The position numbers and the translations under genes are program-made. The notes below the pieces were generated by a model that had not been told where the DNA came from, did not search any database, and was given only the letters and a program-made list of their open reading frames with translations. 64,000 nt of DNA, from the NCBI GenBank assembly GCA_965276755.1, contig OZ255625.1:1984001-2048000 (forward strand), read 5' to 3'. Shown here in pieces: positions 17,725-25,747 of this stretch (position 1 is its first letter; each line of letters begins with the position of its first letter). This DNA is from CAJCIS01 sp965276755. GTDB taxonomy: Bacteria > Pseudomonadota > Alphaproteobacteria > Acetobacterales > Acetobacteraceae.

Positions 17725-18825
17725 ATGAACGTACATCTCCCCTCCATCGATTTGCGAAGGGTGGGCGCGCACCCCGACCATTGGTATCCCGTTGCCTGGT
17801 CGCGTGACCTCAAGCCCGGCAAGACACTGGGCGTGACCTTTGCCGGCGAGCCGATCGTGCTGGTGCGCCCCGCCGCCGGCGCACAGCAGGAGCAGGCCGG
17901 CGTCTTTGCGTTGGAGGATCGCTGCGCGCATCGCCAGGTGCCCTTGCACGCCGGCGTGGTCGATGGCTGCGCGATCCGCTGCTGCTATCACGGCTGGACG
18001 TATGATCGCACCGGCGCGTGCATCGACGTGCCCTATCTTGGCAAGGACAAGCTGCCCAATGGCGTGCGCAGCTATCCCTGCCATGAGGCCTCCGGCCTGA
18101 TTTTCGTCTTTCCGGGCGAGCACGCCCGCGCGGCCGGAACGCCGTTTCCGCGCCTGGGCGCGTCCGCCGATCCCGCCTACCGCACGCGCCGGCTCGGGCG
18201 GGAGGTCGCCTGTCACTACAGCTTCATGCACGAAAACCTGATGGACATGAACCATCAGTTTCTCCACCGCCGCCAGATGGGGCAGATTCGCCCGCGCTTC
18301 CGCGGCATGCGCGAGGGTCTCGACTGGATGGAGGTGGACTACACCTTCGCGCGCGAGGGCGGAAAGCAGCCGCTGGGCGAGGCGGCGATCCTGGGACAGC
18401 GCCGAGGCGCCGGCGAGGGCAACCACAAGGATTTGATGACGATCCGCACGTCCTACCCCTATCAGGAGCTGCGCATCTGGACCTCGGGCGAGGCGCCGGT
18501 CATGGAGCTGTGGATCTGCTACACGCCGCTGGACCGTGAGCAGCGGCGCCATCGCACGTTCGGCTTGCTGGCAATTCAGCGGCCAAAGCCGGCTTTCCTG
18601 CTCGATCTTGGCTGGCCCGCGCTGGTCTGGTTCACCGAACGCATCTTTACCGAGGATCGCTGGATCGTCGAACAAGAGCAGAAGGCGCACGACGCTCAGG
18701 GGGCAGACTGGAACCAGGAGGTGTTTCCGCCTATCCGCGCGCTGCGCGGGCTGCTGGCGCGGCAGGGGCGACCGGTGGGCGGGTGCGCGATGGGCGGAGT
18801 GCCGTTGGAGGCGTGCGAAGTGTAA
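17725..18825 (+). CDS. Rieske non-heme iron oxygenase, alpha subunit
   Basis: 366 residues. The N-terminal Rieske [2Fe-2S] domain has CAHRQVPLHAG and CCYHGW (C-x-H and C-x2-H). The catalytic domain carries the mononuclear iron site around ENLMDMNHQFLH. Such enzymes hydroxylate or demethylate aromatic or alicyclic substrates with electrons from a separate reductase, which is not found nearby. The ATG at 17725 has GGAG 5 bp upstream; a GTG two codons earlier is the alternative. Substrate unknown. Confidence 0.88.
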   Translation: MNVHLPSIDLRRVGAHPDHWYPVAWSRDLKPGKTLGVTFAGEPIVLVRPAAGAQQEQAGVFALEDRCAHRQVPLHAGVVDGCAIRCCYHGWTYDRTGACIDVPYLGKDKLPNGVRSYPCHEASGLIFVFPGEHARAAGTPFPRLGASADPAYRTRRLGREVACHYSFMHENLMDMNHQFLHRRQMGQIRPRFRGMREGLDWMEVDYTFAREGGKQPLGEAAILGQRRGAGEGNHKDLMTIRTSYPYQELRIWTSGEAPVMELWICYTPLDREQRRHRTFGLLAIQRPKPAFLLDLGWPALVWFTERIFTEDRWIVEQEQKAHDAQGADWNQEVFPPIRALRGLLARQGRPVGGCAMGGVPLEACEV

Positions 18826-18832
18826 GACAATG

Positions 18833-19585
18833 CTAGAGGGCGGGGCGAGCAGTTCCTGCCCTCGTTGTGCGAAGCACGCCGTCGCTTGACGATCCCTCGT
18901 CATCTGTTTTGCTGGACGCAGGTGGCGAGCGCTTCCTTCGAATGAAGCGCCAGTAGAGCGGTTGGCGGCCGGCACTGAGCGCCTTGGCTTCATATCGCGT
19001 TGCGGGCCAATCATGCGGGCGCGCGCGCAGGGTAGGCGCCCTGTCGAAGAATAACTGCCCGTCCATCACCTCGGCCACCCAGTCTTGATAGGTTGGATCA
19101 TCGCTCGCCACACGCCATTCCGCACCAGGCTTGAGACGGCTCGCCACCAGCGCCACGATATCGGGATGCACGAAGCGCCGCTTGGCGTGCCGAGCCTTCG
19201 GCCAGGGATCGGGAAACATCAGATATAGGCGGTCTAGGCAGCCTTCCGGCAGTGCGCGCAGCAGCGCGCGCGCATCGCCATCCCACAGCCGCAGATTTTG
19301 CGGCAGGGGCGCAATAGCCTCCTGCCCCTCCGGCACCAGCGCCGCCAACATCGAGCACAGGCCCTGCTCGAACACCTCGCAGGCAATCAGCGTAACCTCA
19401 GGGTTTGCGGCGATCAGCGCACGCGCGTGCTCACCGCCGCCGAAGCCCACCTCCATCCAGACGGGGCCGGGCGGCAAGGTGGTAAAGCGCAGGCGCGGTA
19501 GCGTTTCGGCAAGCAAACGCTGCTGACGCGGGCGAAGCGCATGGCTGCGCAGGCGCCCATACAGCCGATCGGGAGGGGCTTTCAT
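18833..19585 (-). CDS. trmB: tRNA (guanine-N7-)-methyltransferase
   Basis: 250 residues. It makes m7G46 in tRNA. Typical stretches are MEVGFGGGEH (SAM binding), CEVFEQGLCSML, the LYLMFPDPWPKARHAKRRF catalytic block, and TRYEAKAL near the end. About 30 residues after PLYWRFIRR are Ser/Asp-rich and not conserved. It lies downstream of metK on the same strand across a 63-bp gap containing an imperfect inverted repeat (CAGCTTTCAGC and GCTGAAGGCTG). Confidence 0.93.
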   Translation of the reverse strand: MKAPPDRLYGRLRSHALRPRQQRLLAETLPRLRFTTLPPGPVWMEVGFGGGEHARALIAANPEVTLIACEVFEQGLCSMLAALVPEGQEAIAPLPQNLRLWDGDARALLRALPEGCLDRLYLMFPDPWPKARHAKRRFVHPDIVALVASRLKPGAEWRVASDDPTYQDWVAEVMDGQLFFDRAPTLRARPHDWPATRYEAKALSAGRQPLYWRFIRRKRSPPASSKTDDEGSSSDGVLRTTRAGTARPAL

Positions 19586-19648
19586 CAGCTTTCAGCAACC
19601 AGTCGGCGGGAAACAGAAGGTCGCTGACGACTGACAGCTGAAGGCTGA

Positions 19649-20836
19649 CTACCTGCCAAAGGCAGACTGCAGCTCGCCCACCAGATCGGTCTTCTCCCAG
19701 GTAAACGTGCCCGCCGCCTCGTCCGGCGTGCGCCCAAAATGCCCGTAGGCGGTCGTCGGCACATAGATCGGCCGGTTGAGCTTGAGGTGCTCGCGGATGC
19801 CTCGCGGCGAAAGGTTCATCAGCTCGCGCAGGACAACCTCAAGCCGCGCTTCCTCCACGTCCCGCCCGGTGCCGTGCAGATCGACATAGACCGAAAGCGG
19901 GTGCGACACGCCGATGGCGTAGCTGATTTGCAGCGTGCAGCGTTCGGCCAGGCCCGCCGCCACTACATTCTTGGCCAGATAGCGCGCCGCGTAGGCGGCG
20001 CTGCGATCGACCTTGGTCGGGTCCTTGCCGGAAAATGCACCACCGCCATGCGGCGCGGCGCCACCATACGTGTCAACGATGATCTTGCGCCCGGTCAGGC
20101 CGCAATCGCCATCGGGGCCGCCAATGACAAAATTGCCTGTGGGGTTCACGTAGAGCTCGTCATCGGGGCACATCCAGCCCGCCGGCAGGGCGGCCTCGAT
20201 CAACGGCACGATGCGCGCCTTGATGTCGGTCTGATCCAGACCGTCCTCGTGCTGCGTGCTCAGCACCACGCTAGTCGCACCGACGGGACGGCCACCTGCG
20301 TAGCGCAGCGTGACCTGGCTTTTGGCGTCGGGCAGCAGGCCTGCCACGCGCGGATCGTTCGCGCGGCGCAATTCGGTGATCGTGCGCAGGATCAGGTGGG
20401 CGTAATGGATGGGCGCCGGCATCAGGCTTTCGGTCTCATCGCTGGCATGGCCGAACATGATGCCTTGATCCCCGGCACCCTCGTCCTTGTTGCCGGCGCT
20501 ATCGACGCCCGCGGCGATGTCACTGGACTGGGCGTGCAGCAGGCAACTGACCTCGGCGTTGCGCCAGGAAAAACCCTCCTGGTCGTAGCCGATGTCGCGC
20601 ACCGCCTCGCGCGCCAGGTGGATTAGCTGCTCGGTGGTGACGCTGGCCGGGCCGCGCGTCTCGCCGGCCAGGATGATGCGGTTGGTGGTGACCATCGTCT
20701 CGCAGGCCACGCGCGCGTAGGGGTCCGCGGTCAAATAGGCGTCCAGCACCGTGTCACTGATGCGGTCTGCGACCTTGTCGGGGTGGCCTTCGGAGACGGA
20801 TTCGGACGTGAAGAGGTATTCGCCCTTGTCGCGCAT
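19649..20836 (-). CDS. metK: S-adenosylmethionine synthetase
   Basis: 395 residues. It makes SAM from methionine and ATP. Signatures: FTSESVSEGHPDKVADRISD at the start, GAGDQGIMFGHA, and GGGAFSGKDPTKVDRS. The ATG at 20836 has AAGGAC upstream, and the frame before it is not conserved. A 107-bp gap separates it from the small exported protein gene upstream, enough for its own promoter, although readthrough from the Pho operon is possible. I see no SAM riboswitch in that gap. Confidence 0.96.
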   Translation of the reverse strand: MRDKGEYLFTSESVSEGHPDKVADRISDTVLDAYLTADPYARVACETMVTTNRIILAGETRGPASVTTEQLIHLAREAVRDIGYDQEGFSWRNAEVSCLLHAQSSDIAAGVDSAGNKDEGAGDQGIMFGHASDETESLMPAPIHYAHLILRTITELRRANDPRVAGLLPDAKSQVTLRYAGGRPVGATSVVLSTQHEDGLDQTDIKARIVPLIEAALPAGWMCPDDELYVNPTGNFVIGGPDGDCGLTGRKIIVDTYGGAAPHGGGAFSGKDPTKVDRSAAYAARYLAKNVVAAGLAERCTLQISYAIGVSHPLSVYVDLHGTGRDVEEARLEVVLRELMNLSPRGIREHLKLNRPIYVPTTAYGHFGRTPDEAAGTFTWEKTDLVGELQSAFGR

Positions 20837-20943
20837 GGCTGGGTTTTGTCCTTGGGGGGGCAGCGGCGCTGAACAGGCCGGCGAGAAGAGCGGGGAAAGC
20901 GCGGCTGCATGACGCAAAGGAACATAAGGGTCAAGAAAGCGGG

Positions 20944-21279
20944 TCAGCGCCGTGGCAGGGGCGGCGGGTTGGCCGCGGGCGGGCGGTAGGGCACGGCGGA
21001 TTTGCCGAAATTGGCACCCAGGCGGTTGCGCGTTGCGCCCTCGTTGAACGTGCCCGTGACGTTGCTGGGCGAGGCGGAATTGACCGGCGCGTCGGTGTCG
21101 GAGGAGGCCCGGTGGGTGGCCTGCGCGGTGGCGCCGAGCTGCGCATTGATGCAGGCATAGCTCTGCGCCGAGCCGACCTGCACGTCCGTGCAATTGACGG
21201 GCGGTGTGCGCGGGGTTTGCGCGCGCGCCGGCGCCGCCAGAGCGATCACTGCCATCAGGAAGAGGGTTGCGTGTCTCAT
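20944..21279 (-). CDS. Small exported protein of the Pho-type operon
   Basis: 111 residues. A clear signal peptide (LFLMAVIALAAPARA, cleavage after ARA) precedes a short mature protein with two Cys (NCTDVQVG, YACINAQLG), which may form a disulfide, and a low-complexity Ser/Asn/Pro tail ending PPLPRR. The start overlaps the PpiC-like stop by 4 bp, so it belongs to the same operon. No family recognised. Probably periplasmic, possibly an accessory of the envelope system. Confidence 0.7.
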   Translation of the reverse strand: MRHATLFLMAVIALAAPARAQTPRTPPVNCTDVQVGSAQSYACINAQLGATAQATHRASSDTDAPVNSASPSNVTGTFNEGATRNRLGANFGKSAVPYRPPAANPPPLPRR

Positions 21280-22169
21280 CGGCTGGCGGGCGCTGCGGCG
21301 AGTTGGGCCAGCGCGATCTCATCGATGCGCACCGGCGCGCGGGCTAGCAGGGTGTTGGCATAGTCCTGTTCGCCCTGGCGCTCCTTCTGCTGGCGTAGCA
21401 GGCGGATCAGACCGTCGCGCACCTCGCTCAGCGGCGCCGGGCCTGCCTGGCGGGTGGCCACCAGCTTGAGCAACGCGCAGCCGGACTTGGTGCAGACCGG
21501 CGCGGAGACCTGGCCCTCCAGAAGGCCGGAGACAGCATCGCGCGCGGCCGGCTGCAGCCGATTTTCGGGCACCCAGCCTAGATCGAGCATCTCCATGCCC
21601 GCGGGTGAGCGGCCGGCGGTAAAGGCATCGCGGGCGGCCGCCAGCGTGCGGCGGGCGGCGTCGATCTGCTGGGCGCTTGCGGTGGGCGGAAGCTGGATGG
21701 CGAGCTGGCTCACGCGATATGCGCGCGGCTGCATCAGCTGCGGTTTGGCTTGCTGATAGGCGGCTTCTATCTCCGCCTCCGACGGGTAGCCGGGCGGCGG
21801 GGCGGTGTGGCTGGCCAGGAAGCTTTGCGCCAATGCGGCATCGCGCGCGCGCGCGAGCATGGCCGCAACCTCCGGCCGGCGTTCCCAGTTGGCGGCGCGC
21901 GCGGCCGCAAGCACGCCGCGCTGGATCAGCGCGTTGCGGATCACGTCCTGCAGCGCCTTTGGGTCCGTGGTTAGCTTGTTGCGTGTTTGCGGGTCTGTAC
22001 TGGCGATCAGGGCGCGCACCTGGCTGGCCGTTATTTGGTCTGTGCCGCGGACGGCGATGACGGGATCGGCGGCGGCGGCTGCGGCCAGTAAGAGAAGAAG
22101 AAGTTCTTTTTTGAAAAAAAGAACCAAAAAACTTTTGTCAGTTGGCTTACGCGTGGTGGCGTTCTTCAT
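21276..22169 (-). CDS. PpiC/SurA-like peptidylprolyl isomerase, exported
   Basis: 297 residues. The N-terminal segment is followed by a chaperone-like helical region and a parvulin-type PPIase domain (YRVSQLAIQLPP, MEMLDLGWVPENRLQPAARDAV, GQVSAPVCTKSGCALLKLV). Such proteins help fold or deliver outer-membrane proteins, fitting an operon with a TpsB-like transporter and a porin. The ATG at 22169 overlaps the previous stop (ATGA). Residues about 12-24 (KSFLVLFFKKELL) are translated family-A repeat and merge with a Leu/Ala-rich hydrophobic run to form the signal region. A TTG inside the repeat would give a shorter conventional signal peptide. Confidence 0.85.
   Translation of the reverse strand: MKNATTRKPTDKSFLVLFFKKELLLLLLAAAAAADPVIAVRGTDQITASQVRALIASTDPQTRNKLTTDPKALQDVIRNALIQRGVLAAARAANWERRPEVAAMLARARDAALAQSFLASHTAPPPGYPSEAEIEAAYQQAKPQLMQPRAYRVSQLAIQLPPTASAQQIDAARRTLAAARDAFTAGRSPAGMEMLDLGWVPENRLQPAARDAVSGLLEGQVSAPVCTKSGCALLKLVATRQAGPAPLSEVRDGLIRLLRQQKERQGEQDYANTLLARAPVRIDEIALAQLAAAPASR
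22093..22138. repeat. Family A repeat inside the PpiC-like signal region
   Basis: GAAGTTCTTTTTTG, A-run, GAACCAAAAAACTTTTGT. It matches the intergenic family-A copies but here lies wholly within an open reading frame, in the orientation that elsewhere precedes start codons. Confidence 0.85.
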
Positions 22170-22804
22170 CGGCGTGCAGCCGGCGGGATGTACTCCTGGT
22201 CCCTGATTTTGTCGTCGTAATCCTGCACGATGTTTTCCAGGTCCACCTTGGAAGCGCCGATGATCGGCTCGTAGCTCTTGCGCAGCACCCATAGGAAACT
22301 GCGATCCTGGTAGAGATGCAACACTTTCTCGCTGACGTCGATCAGCTTGGCGTTGGCCACCTTGCAGGTTTCCAGCGCGCGGGTGTTGGACGCAAGCCCC
22401 GCTTTGGCCTGACGGCTCTGCGCGTCCTTCTCACGCGCAACGCTCTGCGCCTGCTGCACCGCACCCTGATAGCGCGACAGGCCCTGCTGCAGTGCCGCGT
22501 TCTGCGCTTGCGCGGATTGCAGAGAAGCCTGCAGCGCCTGGAGCTGTTCTGGCTTGACCCTACTCTTGCCGCCGAGTTCAGCGAGCTTGGCGTTTGCCGC
22601 ATCGAGCTGCGTCTTGGTCGCGGCCAGGTCGGTTTGCGCCTGAGCCAGCTGCGCCTGCGCTTGCGCCGCCTCATCCTGGGCTGCCCGCATTTCGGTGACA
22701 GACTGGCGCAGGGCGGCGCGGAGCCGATCCTCGGGCGTGTCGTCCGCGCGCACCGGCGCAATCGGCGCGGCTATCAAGGCCAGGGCAATGAGCGATGCCC
22801 GCAT
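22166..22804 (-). CDS. Periplasmic coiled-coil protein
   Basis: 212 residues. Signal peptide MRASLIALALIAAPIAPVRA, then a long Ala/Gln-rich coiled coil (about residues 30-150, repeats such as AQAQLAQAQTDLAATKTQLD), then a more conserved end (LHLYQDRSFLWVLRKSYEP, VDLENIVQDYDDKIRDQ). It starts 2 bp after the porin stop and overlaps the PpiC-like start by 4 bp. It may be a structural or scaffolding part of the envelope complex. No enzymatic motif. Confidence 0.75.
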   Translation of the reverse strand: MRASLIALALIAAPIAPVRADDTPEDRLRAALRQSVTEMRAAQDEAAQAQAQLAQAQTDLAATKTQLDAANAKLAELGGKSRVKPEQLQALQASLQSAQAQNAALQQGLSRYQGAVQQAQSVAREKDAQSRQAKAGLASNTRALETCKVANAKLIDVSEKVLHLYQDRSFLWVLRKSYEPIIGASKVDLENIVQDYDDKIRDQEYIPPAARR

Positions 22805-22806
22805 GA

Positions 22807-24624
22807 TCAGAAGCTCGAATTCAAATCGAGGAAGATCGTATCCGCGCCGTAATGCGGGCCGGCAATCGCTTCGGTGCTGAAGTAGCGGAAATTGAGCCAT
22901 GTATTATGCGCGATGCCCAAATTGCCGCCGAGGATGTAGCCTTGCGCGTTCGTGCCGCCCTGATGAAAGTCGGCATCGGCGATCGCGTCAAGTGTGGCGT
23001 CTGTCTGCAGGTAACGGTAAGACAAAAATACGTTCCAATCCCACAGCCTGTGCATTTTCAGCTGCCCGAGCGTGGCCTTGACCATGTAGCCGGTGTCGCC
23101 ACCCTGGTAATGGCCGTTGCTGCCGATGTTGTTTTGCGGACCGACGGGCCCGTTGACCGGGCCGTGCGTCAGAATCGCCGCCTGATTGTAGGCGAGATTC
23201 TTGATGAGTTCACCCTCGATGGAGATGTCGATCGGATGATAGGTGGTGACATCGACGCGCGGGTGGATGTCCAACACGTTGAAGCGTGACGCCAGACCAT
23301 AGTATTGCGGGTCGGGAGAGACGCTGGGCGAAGTGCCGGGCAGTGGGAAAATGTTTCGAATCGCATACAGCGTATTGCCGAACTGCTCGTATGGGGCGCG
23401 CGTATCATCCGTGTTGCAGTAGAACTGGTTTGCTGCCTGCACCCCGCAAGGCTGGGAGACTGCCCCCTGCACGTTGAGATAGTCAAAGATGCCGACGCCA
23501 AGTATCCCGAGCAGATTGGGCCGCATCTGCCACGTGGCCCCGCCTTGTAATCCCGCGAGATAGGCGTTGTTCGAGGCGTATTTGACTTGCGAATTCGTCG
23601 AGAAATCGAAGGGCGCGTTGAACAGCGGAAAGGCACCGATGGTGCCGAACAAAGTGACTGGCCCGAAGCTTTGACGGCCGGTGGCGGCAAAACCGTCAAA
23701 GCCGAGCTCGGGGTAGAACATCAGATCGGACGGCAGGAAGGGATTTGGTTCCCGCCCGGCATAGAGCGTTACCTGCGGAAGTGGGCGGAATTCGAAATAG
23801 CCGCGGTCAAGCCATAGCGCCGGCTTGGAGAAATCGCCCGAAGCACCCAGCAAGCCATTGGCCGTGCCAAACGTCTGGTTTGGCGTGACCGGACCATCGT
23901 CCTGGCCCGTGCCGACGCGAATGACCGCACGCACCCAATCATCGACATCAGCCTCGACGCCGAAGCGCGCGCGCAGGCGGAAGCGTTGCCGATCCTGCGT
24001 CGTGTTCAGGAAGGGCGGGTTGGCCTGTGTGCCGTTCGCCTGGCCATAGCTGTTGGCATCGAACGGCGAGCCGTTATTGATGCCGTTGAAATTGATGAAC
24101 TGGTTGTTGTTGTTGCGGTCGAACAGATCGTCCTCGGCCCGCACACGAATGTCGCCGAACAGCTTGATGCGCTTGGTCCATTCGGGCAGCGCGTCCGGCG
24201 CGGCCCAGCCTTCGGTCTGCGCCTGGTCCATGACCTGGGCGCGCACTTCATCGGCGATCTGGCGGCGGATGAATTGCGGCACGTAGGTGACGCGGATCTG
24301 CGAGCCTGGGACTGGAGGGGCTTCTTCGATCGGCGCGGGCGCGGGTGCCGAGCGGCGCGGTTTTGTGCTGGTTTCGCGCAACAGGTCGTGGGCCTGGTTG
24401 GGCGAGAGAATGCCTTTTTGGATGAGGAGCTGGATGAGTTTTACGGTTTGCTCGTCGGCGTGGGCCGGCAAGGCAAAAAGGCAAGCAAGAAGAAAAAGGC
24501 AAGGGGCTCTGCCCCTTGACCCCGCTGGGGCCTGGGGCCCCAGACCCCCACGAATTTGAGGTCTGGGGACTTGTCCCCAGCGGGGTCCAGGGGCAGGGCC
24601 CCTGGCCTTTTTAGTTTTCATCAT
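22807..24624 (-). CDS. Putative outer-membrane porin with repeat-derived N-terminus
   Basis: 605 residues. Beta-barrel protein of the putative porin (Porin_5-like) type, ending in the Phe of DLNSSF as outer-membrane barrels do. A hydrophobic signal core, CLFLLACLFALPAHA, is followed by DEQTVKLIQLLIQKGILSPNQA and alternating barrel strands. Between the start and the signal core lie about 34 residues encoded by an inverted pair of family-C repeats. The start ATG-ATG (24624/24621) has AAGGGGG nearby, and I find no ATG, GTG or TTG in frame between the repeat and the signal core, so the repeat must be translated. The gap to tonB is 10 bp. Confidence 0.82.
   Translation of the reverse strand: MMKTKKARGPAPGPRWGQVPRPQIRGGLGPQAPAGSRGRAPCLFLLACLFALPAHADEQTVKLIQLLIQKGILSPNQAHDLLRETSTKPRRSAPAPAPIEEAPPVPGSQIRVTYVPQFIRRQIADEVRAQVMDQAQTEGWAAPDALPEWTKRIKLFGDIRVRAEDDLFDRNNNNQFINFNGINNGSPFDANSYGQANGTQANPPFLNTTQDRQRFRLRARFGVEADVDDWVRAVIRVGTGQDDGPVTPNQTFGTANGLLGASGDFSKPALWLDRGYFEFRPLPQVTLYAGREPNPFLPSDLMFYPELGFDGFAATGRQSFGPVTLFGTIGAFPLFNAPFDFSTNSQVKYASNNAYLAGLQGGATWQMRPNLLGILGVGIFDYLNVQGAVSQPCGVQAANQFYCNTDDTRAPYEQFGNTLYAIRNIFPLPGTSPSVSPDPQYYGLASRFNVLDIHPRVDVTTYHPIDISIEGELIKNLAYNQAAILTHGPVNGPVGPQNNIGSNGHYQGGDTGYMVKATLGQLKMHRLWDWNVFLSYRYLQTDATLDAIADADFHQGGTNAQGYILGGNLGIAHNTWLNFRYFSTEAIAGPHYGADTIFLDLNSSF
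24500..24610. repeat. Inverted pair of family C repeats inside the porin 5' end
   Basis: AAGGGGCTCTGCCCCTTGAC...GGGGCCCCAGACCCC and, inverted, GGTCTGGGGACTTGTCCCC...CAGGGGCAGGGCCCCTGG around a short CGAATT centre. It can form long GC-rich stems. It lies within the porin coding frame. The other family-C copy is at about 50.45 kb. Confidence 0.85.
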
Positions 24625-24634
24625 TCTTTCCCCC

Positions 24635-25324
24635 TTAACCCGGCGCATGCGCCGAAAGCCGAACCACCCATGGCTTCCCCTTGGCCATATTGGCCGGGAT
24701 AGTCTCGCTCGCCGCCATCCGGCTCAGCGCCCGCACAACCTCCTCCCGCACCTCGCTGTCCCCATCGAAATTCTGAAAGGACACGTTCTGCACGCGGCCA
24801 GCCGCATCAAAAACGAAAGATACCGTTGCGTGATAGCGCGCGTTGCGCAGCCGGTCATCGCGCGCCACCGCATCGCTCACCATGCTTTTGACTACGGTCT
24901 CGTAATAAGCGCCGGCATCGCCGCCATCGCCGTTGCCTCCATCACCCACGAAATCGCCGCCGCTGCCATCGCCAGCCTTGAGCCCGTAAGCATCGTTGCC
25001 AACACCGGCGACCGCGGTCAGCGGCGCAGGCGGGCTAGGCATTTTCGGTGGCGATTTGGGCACATGCGTCACCACTTTCTGTTCTTCGCGCGGCTTCTCC
25101 ACAACCTTGGGCGGGGGTGGCGGCGGAGGTGGTGGTGGTGGCGGCGGCAAGATGATCGACGTGATATGCTGCTCGATATGCGGGCGCGGCCCGGGTGCGG
25201 TGCTCTTGAGCAGACTGACAATGCCGTAGGCAGCAGCCGAGACGCCCACCAGCACAACCGCGGGCACGCCATAGCGGCGCCAGGCCGGCGCCTGGGGAAG
25301 ATCGTCGCTGTCATCGCCGAACAT
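24635..25324 (-). CDS. TonB-like energy transducer of the Pho-type operon
   Basis: 229 residues. A membrane anchor (GVPAVVLVGVSAAAYGIVSLL, about residues 19-39) is followed by a spacer with 13 consecutive prolines and KVVEKPREEQKVV, a Gly/Asp-rich stretch, and a C-terminal TonB-type domain (YHATVSFVFDAAGRVQNVSF). It works with the adjacent ExbD and ExbB to pass proton-motive force to the outer membrane. It follows exbD by 3 bp. Confidence 0.87.
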   Translation of the reverse strand: MFGDDSDDLPQAPAWRRYGVPAVVLVGVSAAAYGIVSLLKSTAPGPRPHIEQHITSIILPPPPPPPPPPPPPKVVEKPREEQKVVTHVPKSPPKMPSPPAPLTAVAGVGNDAYGLKAGDGSGGDFVGDGGNGDGGDAGAYYETVVKSMVSDAVARDDRLRNARYHATVSFVFDAAGRVQNVSFQNFDGDSEVREEVVRALSRMAASETIPANMAKGKPWVVRLSAHAPG

Positions 25325-25327
25325 CGC

Positions 25328-25732
25328 TCAGTTCCCCGCGATGTGCTGGGAGGCAAGGCCTATCGACTTGATGCCGACACGCCCGCAAATATCGAGCACC
25401 GTCATGATCTTCTCGTACTGCACGGCGCGATCCCCCTTCAGCACCACAGGCAGATCGGGCGTAACCGCCTGCGCATCCCGCAGCTTGGCCTCCAATTCCC
25501 CAACGCTGAGCGGAATGGCGTCCATGAAGATCTGGCCGCTATTGGACACTGATATCACCTTGGTCTTCGGCACCGCGAGTGACTGCGTCGAACTGCCATG
25601 CGGCAGATCGACCTTCACGCCCTGCACAGACGCCGTGGTCATGATGATGAAAATGACCAGCAGCACATAGGCTAGATCAAGCATCGGCGTGATGTTGATG
25701 TCGTCATAAGGCTTGTCTTCATTGAGCTGCAT
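25328..25732 (-). CDS. exbD: Biopolymer transport protein ExbD
   Basis: 134 residues. The classic ExbD/TolR plan: short cytoplasmic start with DDINITPMLDLAYVLLVIFI, one membrane helix carrying the functional Asp, and a periplasmic domain (VVLKGDRAVQYEKIMTVLD). Proton-channel partner of ExbB. 15 bp after exbB and 3 bp before tonB. Confidence 0.93.
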   Translation of the reverse strand: MQLNEDKPYDDINITPMLDLAYVLLVIFIIMTTASVQGVKVDLPHGSSTQSLAVPKTKVISVSNSGQIFMDAIPLSVGELEAKLRDAQAVTPDLPVVLKGDRAVQYEKIMTVLDICGRVGIKSIGLASQHIAGN

Positions 25733-25747
25733 AGCGCCGCTTCCCGA

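Noticed and set aside
19586..19648. Inverted repeat between metK and trmB as a terminator
   Set aside because: The arms (CAGCTTTCAGC / GCTGAAGGCTG) are far apart with one mismatch and no T-run follows.
20837..20943. Possible SAM riboswitch in the leader of metK
   Set aside because: The 107-bp gap shows no SAM-II, SAM/SAH or other class signature that I can recognise, only a ribosome site. A covariance-model scan would settle it.
25090..25150. Run of 13 prolines in the TonB spacer as a sequencing error
   Set aside because: The frame is intact on both sides and Pro-rich spacers are normal in TonB.
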